Source of the DNA: Clonostachys chloroleuca
Lineage: Eukaryota; Ascomycota; Sordariomycetes; Hypocreales; Bionectriaceae
Length of the DNA: 64,000 nucleotides
NCBI GenBank assembly: GCA_037952775.1
Contig: JBANAY010000004.1
Location: 13,888,001 to 13,952,000, forward strand
Direction: 5' to 3'
Shown here piece by piece: positions 57,720 to 64,000 of this stretch (position 1 is the first letter of the stretch; the number at the start of each line of letters is the position of its first letter). The position numbers and the translations under genes are program-made. The notes under the pieces are model-generated. The model saw nothing but the letters and a program-made list of their open reading frames with translations, was not told the origin of the DNA and did not search any database.

Positions 57720-58215
57720 AGGGGATTCTGGCCTGAAATGCTGTGTCTCCTAGCTCTGAAACTATATGATAGGAGCCAATATTGCTGCAAGACAACCTAC
57801 AGGGTTTTGGAAACTCTAGTCTAAAGCGTTGTATCTCTGAGTGCCGGAACTATCTCAATACAGCCAGCCATTACTGCGAGGTAACCCGAAGGGCTGATGG
57901 CACCCTGGCTTGAAGTTCTGTGCTCCCCGGTGCGGGAACTTTGTTGATATAGCGAACCATTCCTGCAAGGCAACCAGAAAGCCATTGCTGCAAAGCAGCC
58001 CGAAGGATTGAGGGACCTCGAGCCCAAAATGCTGTGTCTCCTAGCTCTGAAACTGTATATATGCAGCCGGCCACTGCTGCAAGGCGACCAGAAGGACGGA
58101 TTGAGGGGACAGCCATTCCTGCGAGGTAACCCGAAGGGCTGAGCGCATCCTAGCTTGAAATGCTGTGTTCCCTATTCAGTGTCGGAACTTTGTTAACGCA
58201 GCCAGCCATGGCCGA
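57720..58215. repeat. Degenerate tandem repeat (minisatellite) of about 90 bp
   Basis: Five imperfect copies start near 57734, 57823, 57913, 58028 and 58156. Shared words include AAATGCTGTGTCTCC, CTAGCTCTGAAACT, GCAGCCAGCCAT, TGCTGCAAGGC and AACCCGAAGGGCTGA; two copies carry internal partial duplications of the TGCTGCAAGGCAACC block. Open frames through it on the minus strand are by-products of its period being close to a multiple of three. Confidence 0.7.
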
Positions 58216-59060
58216 GAATGCCGTGGCCCTCGGAGGTTAGAACTCCGTGGATGCAGCTGCACACGGCCGGCATGGACTACATATGTTGTACTAGCTCCAT
58301 CTCCACCGTGTGACACTCGGCAACTTTTCGGTGAAGATGCCCAGCCGGATCCCATCCACATTTGCAGAGACGAGTGTGCAAGTAGAAGGGGTTGTAATGA
58401 TATTGTTTTACGCTGGGGGTTTCCAACAGGCCAAAGGACGTCTAGCCACAGGTCAAACCCGCAATGCAAGGACCTGGCCAGATAGTGTCATATGAGTTTT
58501 GGTCAGCAGCTTCCCAATTAGGCGTCAAAGGCCAGTGGCTGCCTTGTAGATGAATCTATGTAGATAGAAGGATAGACGGGTAGACGGGTAGACAGGCAAA
58601 AGGGCAGAAAAGGAGTGTAAGACCGTGGCAGTATCTACGGGACAGGTGAATGGTTGGTACGGCGCACGGATGCTCTACTTTTTGAAATGCCACACAGCTA
58701 CGTCAAGGAACACAATAGTTGCAGATTTCTACGTAGAAATGTCCCTTAAAAAGCGATTTACTAGCTCAAGAGGCCAGGCAAGACAGGTCAACATTGAAAA
58801 TAAAGGTGATCCAGCTGGAGCATCTGCGATAACATCGCGAATAACCACAGGAAATTTTGGATTTGTTGCATCGGGTCAAACCGATTCGAATCATGAACAG
58901 AAAAACTAGTGACAGCACACTGTCATGCCAAATTCCATGGAAACTGTATCCCAACTATCACCGAAGGGGAGAATAACACTCTCCGCTGGGCTACTCTCAT
59001 CCCAGATCGACGCGCCATCCGCCTTGCCGTAGGCGAGGAGTGTTGGGAATATGACAAAGT
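58216..59060. other. Intergenic with a short imperfect GGATAGACGGGTAGAC repeat
   Basis: Near 58560-58605 the words GATAGA, GATAGACGGG, TAGACGGG and TAGACAGG recur in tandem. No gene is supported. Confidence 0.4.
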
Positions 59061-60603
59061 CTACCACAAGTTCCCCCCGGCCCCTCTCGGTGGCCCCCGG
59101 CGGCGCATCATTTTGCCTTTTACCGCGGGAAAACCGTAATCTTTGCTGGTGGCAGAGTCGGATAGCCGCATTTTGATGTCCCGTCGAGCTGTAATGATCA
59201 GGCTATCCATGTTGATGGCGGATTCTATCAAGTTTCTCCATTGGTATTCGAATTCAGATTGGTCCTTCTCCGACACAAAGGGAAGATCCTTCATCCAGTC
59301 TTCAATCTTCTCCCATAGCCAGAGAGGATCAACATGACGCTGATCGGGATGGTGCATGTCAGCAAGTGTCTGGACAGAAATATTACGCCAGTGGTGGTAC
59401 TTGGCAGCGAAGAAGCCTTTTGATTCGCGCAAATGGGCTACAGGTATCTGGTTAGCTCAGTGAGATAAATAACAACATAGCGCGGTGCATACCTTTGCCA
59501 GACTCCAAGATAGCACCAAATCTCTTCCAATCTGACCCGTGCCATTTGTCTGAGTCTCGGCCGGAGAACAAATGGCCATCGAGAAGGCGAAATAGCCAGG
59601 CGGTATAGAAATTATTCACATCGGTCGAAAGCTTCGAGTTCAGGTAGTCCTTGGGGTTTGATGCCCATGCCCGAACTTCGTCTTGGTATCCGGTGGGTAG
59701 TTCATCCCAGGAGCATTTCTTTGGGAGACAATTTCGCGTAAACGATTGAACAGCGCCCTGGAAAGACTCCCAATATACACGTATTGCATTCGCCTCATCA
59801 TTAAACAGAGTGTCGTAGGGTATAAATTTGAAGCATCTCTGTGGTGCTTGATATTCTTCAGAAGCAAGGTCGTTGGTGTGAGTCTGGATGAGAAGGCTTG
59901 GACTTGTGGGTTCTCCTGGAGCAGCTCCCTCGTCAATAAGAAGTGGCATGTGAGGTGCAGAGGACAGCTTCGAAGCCAGGCTCGGATGGCTTCCGGCGCC
60001 GCTGCTGTCGCTGCCAGCGGGCGGGTCGATGGTCTGCTTTGGAGCATGTTCATCATCTCCGCCGCAGAGGTCAGGGAGGAGGCCTAGCTCTTCCGTGGCA
60101 AGAATATCTCTACCGGGGGGAGGTAGCGTTATATGAGGTTTCTGGAGAGACTCCAACTCATCGCTGGGGGGTTCGCGCTCATGACGCTTGGGCTTGGGGA
60201 GAGCATCGGCAGCATCAGGAAATGATGAACGCTTGGGCGACCGTGACATTGCGCGGTTGGCCGAAGGAGCTATCTGGATTTCCGGAGCGCTCTCCTCGCC
60301 GCAAGCAGGCTGTTCAGTGGACTGGCTTTGTGGCGAATCGTCCTTTCTATCACTCAGCTCAGGGTCGTGATGCTGGGTAAGAGTGTCCTCGGCCTTGAGT
60401 ATCTTGGGTAGCTCTAGGACGGGGTTTAGCCCCGCCGTGGTGACGCCTCCGTTACTCTGGCTGGAGATTGCTTCGGTGTATGCCGGTGGAGGTTCATCGT
60501 CATTCTTGTCAGCTTCACAGCCGGTAGAATTCAAGATCGGCTGAGAAGCCTCAGAAGCCTCGGAAGCCTCTGAGAGCGAGGGACGTTTGGTTGACTGCGA
60601 CAT
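59061..60603 (-). CDS. Uncharacterised fungal protein, two exons
   Basis: Exons 60603-59493 and 59437-59061 (495 aa); the 55-nt intron has GTATGC, a GCTAACC branch and TGTAG and keeps phase. Residues 1-250 are Ser/Pro/Glu-rich and disordered, starting with a SEASEASEAS repeat and including a PPPAYTEA (PPxY) motif that could bind WW domains. Residues 270-495 look globular (RCFKFIPYDTLFNDEA, YWESFQGAVQSF, FYTAWLFRLLDGHLF, WERI-like LWLWEKIEDWMKDLPF), and the end is basic (KGKMMRRRGPP). I recognise no named domain. The start is the first ATG and is well placed. Confidence 0.7.
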
Positions 60604-62181
60604 CGTTATATCGCACGTAGGATTGGAGAATTCGAGGTTGTAACGTTTCTAAAGTGTAGGTAGTTATAAAGGTTCTAGGGTTGAGGGTTGTTCTGGTCTC
60701 CAAGGGGGAGAGCTGAGCGTGCTGTCAAGGCCACACCTCCTTAGTTGCTCATCTTGATGCTCGCTTTGTTGCCCACCTCGTTGCTGAAGCTAACATTGGG
60801 GATGTGCACGAGTGTGTCAAGCATCCCTTGAGCACCAGCGGCACGCCATCGAACCACGGTTGTACACACACGTCCAGGCGTGGAGTGCACACGAGAATAC
60901 GAGGGGTTTGTCACACACGGCCGCATTATGCATCGGGTGATTCCTGTTCCTACGTCGATGGCCACTGTCTGTCCATGATGCGTGTTTGGTTCGAATGTTA
61001 CCGCGATGCAGCTTGGTTTTCGTGTGGCTTGCATGACAATCACCTTTCTCCGCTCAGCTCCTCCCACCATCTCATCCTCGAAGCACAACAGCTGAAACCG
61101 TGCACAGAGTCCCCGACCGGCCAAGACGCCACATTGGGCCAGCGCGCGCTACGCTGCCCGCTTGTGCAACTCAGGCTGCCATCCGAGTGGTTTGACAAAG
61201 GAGCCTTCACAGGCTATCATAGCCCGAGCGCCAAGTTTCTGCGGTGACCAAACACTAGCAGCTACAAGGTGACCAGCGCGGCATTGTGATGGCTCTCACC
61301 GGTCCGCGGGTGCTGCAGTTCGCCGCCACCGGTGCTAGGGAGGGGGTGAGTGATTCACAATGCACAATGCATGAGTTGGTGGCTTGGGCTGATACACCGG
61401 GTGGTGTACATGGCTGACAAAGACTGTCGATCAATCCAGAGGTATCACGGACCCGTCAGGGTTTGCTTCGCTAGACGAAACATGGCTGGATTGATTACTT
61501 GGTAGTACACGTCGGCGTTTGTGGGCTTAGGCAGTCTTTGGCGGGTGGGCAAGCAGGTTCAAGCTGACAGAGAGGCAGAGACAGAGATGGAGAGAGAGAG
61601 AGGTTGATCTTACCCAGGTATCAAGTATCCATGTACTCTGGTTCCTGCCGCAGGTACCTGGCTCATTGATCTTGCCAACAACCTGGCACTGCGCTCAATG
61701 TGATGTTTGAGTCATAACAAACGCTCATTTGACAGCTACCACCTAGATTCCCTAGTTTTGATATTATGATAGAGTACTAAGACCACTTCTAAGCATTCGC
61801 CACTTGCTAACAACCCACTTGTGCTCTTGGCTGTAGGGCGAGGATTTCTGCATTGTTGATCGGGAGTGGGATATAGGGTAAGCAAGTGCTGCCAATCCAT
61901 CACGTGGTCTTGGAGCAACTAGAAGGCTCTCCATTTGTCACCAATTCCAGCAGATGATGAGTGCATTTCAAGAAGCTCGTTCGCCACCTGTGATGGCAAG
62001 CGTGTCAATTGGGCCCCTGGGTATCTAGTTCGTTTATTTCGTTCGGCTGAGAACCTGCTCGTTGATATTGATACAAGAAAAAACTGCTCGGGTAACACCA
62101 GCAGCCGCTTTTAGCTTCAACGCAACAGACAATCCCACGGGGATCGACCTGGGCCTCACCCAGGACCGCCCAGAGCCCTCC
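60604..62181. other. Intergenic, no supported gene
   Basis: Divergent promoter space between the uncharacterised gene (minus) and the sirtuin (plus). It includes a short GAGA run near 61587-61602. Open frames at 60741-61247 overlap on both strands and look random. Confidence 0.45.
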
Positions 62182-63380
62182 ATGCGTAAACCTCTCCTGC
62201 GGATACCATACACTGATATCCTCCCCCTCCCTTGATCATCCCTGCCTCGGCCAGCACACTCGCCGGCGCAGTGGCCGCTCTTCGGACCTTTTTCGCCGCC
62301 CCCACACCGGAGCATCTGCCGTCACCCAAGACTGTCGTCCTGACCGGCGCCGGACTCTCCGTCGCCTCTGGGTTGGCAGACTACCGGGGGGTCAAGGGCA
62401 CCTACCGCGTCAACAAGACGTATCGGCCCATCTACTATCACGAGTTTCTCAGCAGTCACGAGGCACGCAAGAGGTACTGGGCAAGAAGTTTCCTGGGCTG
62501 GTCTAGTCTACACAAAGCTGCTCCCAATCTCGGGCATTTTGCAGTGAGGGACCTTGCAAGTCTGGGTCTCGTACGGAGCGTTATAACACAAAATGTGGAT
62601 TCCTTCCATTCCATGGCTCATCCTCGTGTGCCCACCCTGGAGCTGCACGGTTATCTGAGGTCGACGGTATGCACCACCTGCAGGTCCGAGTTCTCCCGTG
62701 ATGAGTTCCAGGCAGAGCTTGCCAGGCTAAACCCACGATGGGCGGCATTGCTTCAGGAGGCCATTGAGTCCGGCGCTTTGGACAGGGGTGAGACCGATGA
62801 AGCAAGGTTCAAGGGGCTGAGGAGTAACCCGGATGGTGATGTCGACTTGCCGGACGCACCGTACACCACATTCAGATATCCCCCGTGTCCCAAGTGTTTG
62901 GAGCGCCCACCCGTAGGGCCAGATGGTCTCAAACAAGTTGTTCGCGTGGATGGAGAGGGTGCCTGGAAACTGCCCAGTACGGCGGGCATCCTTAAACCCG
63001 CGGTGGTCATGTTCGGAGAAAACATCGCCAGCCATATCAAGGATAATGCCGAGAAGGCTGTCGACCAAGCCGGAAAGTTACTAGTCCTCGGAACCTCCCT
63101 TGCCACGTATTCCGCGTGGAGGATCGCCAAGAGAGCCAAGGATAGAGGGATGCCAATTGCCATAATAAACATGGGCGGAGTGAGAGGCGAGGAGCAGTTT
63201 TTCACAGACCTCGACCCCAACCAACAAGGCGATCGAGCCGTGAGGACCGGGCTGTCTACCGACGAGCTTCTCCCTCTACTGGTATCAGAGCTGAGGCAGA
63301 CCATAGCAGATAATTCACCAATTTCATCAACGGCAGGTCCTCTGGAGAATTCTGGGGTCTTCAAAGAGATGTTGTCTTAG
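62182..63380 (+). CDS. Sirtuin, SIRT4-like (class II) NAD-dependent deacylase, 1-base frameshift near the start
   Basis: The catalytic frame is open from about 62217 to 63380 but has no usable ATG. An ATG at 62182 opens MRKPLLRIPYTDILP in the adjacent frame, and one extra C in the C5 run 62223-62227 joins it to LIIPASASTLAGAVAALRTF, giving the normal N-terminus of fungal SIRT4-type proteins (about 400 aa). Motifs: VLTGAGLSVASGLADYRG (NAD binding), TQNVDSFH, LELHGYL (catalytic His), zinc Cys in VCTTC and CPKC, and VVMFGE. A long insert lies between the two CxxC pairs. Such proteins are predicted mitochondrial lipoamidases or ADP-ribosyltransferases. It ends 65 bases from the end of the next, convergent gene. 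Confidence 0.85.
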
Positions 63381-63445
63381 TGGAATGGGTTGTTTTGCAT
63401 GTAATTTTTGTTTATCAGCTTAGACATAGATTTCTTAGAATTCAT

Positions 63446-64000
63446 TTAGAAGAAATTGCCAAAGCCGGCACTGGGTTTACCAGTGGTGTTCGACGTGCTC
63501 GAAGGAGCCTGTTGCTCCTGTTGTTCTGCCGGCTTCGTCTTTTGTTCGGGAGTGGGTTCTTCCTTGGGCGTAGCTGACTGCTTGGATTTCTCGGATTTGG
63601 AAGCCTTCTTCGGGGCGTCTCCTCGCTCGATCGACCGTAGGACTTGAAACATAAACAGGTTAGCCTTGAGTGACTCTCTGACCTTGATGCTCCCACCTGT
63701 ATGGGCAGTGACGTACCTTCTTCCCAGTCAGCCTCCTTCTGGGCGTTCCCCGTGCCCAGAGCCGCCTCAACGTCCACGGTCTCCCCGTTCTGTATCCTCT
63801 CTACCACCCCTCTGAGTTGTGCTATCTTGATCTCGGCCGAGCGCATGTACCGCTGGAAGGAATTGCGCACGGCAATCATTTGGATCGCCATGGAGCCTAT
63901 CAGAAGGAACATGACGATGAAGAAAGTCGCCGGATTCCATTGTTTCTTGGGGCCTTTCTTGGCGGCAGCCTCGCGGTACTCCTTGCGAAGCGGCTTTGGG
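63446..64000 (-). CDS. DUF5321-like mitochondrial inner-membrane protein, N-terminus beyond window
   Basis: Visible exons 64000-63717 (open to the edge) and 63642-63446; the 74-nt intron has GTACGT, a GCTAACC branch and TTCAAG and restores DWEEVLRSIERGD. The visible N-terminal part is basic (KEYREAAAKKGPKKQW), then a single membrane helix (FFIVMFLLIGSMAIQMIAV), a helix RNSFQRYMRSAEIKIAQLRG, and a Lys/Glu/Gln/Pro-rich tail ending SAGFGNFF. This matches a small fungal family of single-pass mitochondrial proteins (DUF5321); the function is not known. Assignment from memory of the family pattern. Confidence 0.65.

Noticed and set aside
57583..58116. Minus-strand frames rich in Leu/Ala/Arg repeats
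   Set aside because: They follow the minisatellite period and shift frame between copies, so they are not a gene.
1..64000. CRISPR array, rRNA, complete tRNA, telomeric repeats
   Set aside because: Looked for on both strands; none seen.

Overview
The window is genomic DNA from a filamentous ascomycete (Pezizomycotina, most likely Sordariomycetes). Genes carry short 48-190 nt introns with GTAAGT-type donors and CTAAC/CTGAC branch sites, intergenic spaces are 0.5-3 kb, there are no operons, and the gene families are typical of such fungi (HET-domain proteins, a HET-NB-ARC-TPR NLR-like protein, a membrane-anchored kelch protein, a GPI protein, a fungal-type HSP70-like protein, an exosome subunit, CWC15). 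Gene models below were built by hand from splice sites and reading-phase agreement; exon coordinates are given in the evidence.

Left third (1-30.6 kb), accessory in character: a TDP2-like phosphodiesterase running off the left edge; an orphan gene interrupted by two in-frame UAG codons; an HNH nuclease-like gene; a HET-domain gene followed by an OTT_1508-like deaminase; a CorA/ALR/MNR2 Mg2+ transporter; a BTB protein with C-terminal CxxC pairs; a membrane-anchored kelch protein; a decayed gene relic; a histidine phosphatase (Tfc7-like); a GPI-anchored protein; a six-exon ankyrin protein; and a secreted protein whose true C-terminus appears to be KDEL.

Middle (30.6-43 kb): a striking secreted precursor with two Kex2-type KR-flanked cationic amphipathic segments inside an acidic pro-region and a Lys/Gly/Ser tail (32579-33433), and an NLR-like gene with about twelve nearly identical TPR units (36723-40385), separated by long gene-free, AT-rich stretches.

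Right third (43-64 kb), mostly housekeeping: ARFRP1/Arl3 GTPase, exosome subunit RRP45 divergent from splicing factor CWC15, xylulokinase, an MMT-type cation diffusion facilitator, an HSP70-like protein with a candidate GC-AG intron, a minisatellite, an uncharacterised gene, a SIRT4-like sirtuin and the 3' part of a DUF5321-like mitochondrial gene.

Five conserved or otherwise coherent genes (secreted KDEL protein, CWC15, xylulokinase twice, sirtuin) are each broken by the loss of exactly one base at a G/C homopolymer, and a sixth (HSP70-like) probably is. This looks like a consensus-sequence artefact rather than biology and should be kept in mind when reading any frameshift here. The strongest biological candidates are the KR-processed cationic peptide precursor, the double-UAG gene (candidate for A-to-I mRNA editing, or a RIP-type pseudogene), and the deaminase, HNH and NLR genes typical of fungal self/non-self or defence repertoires.
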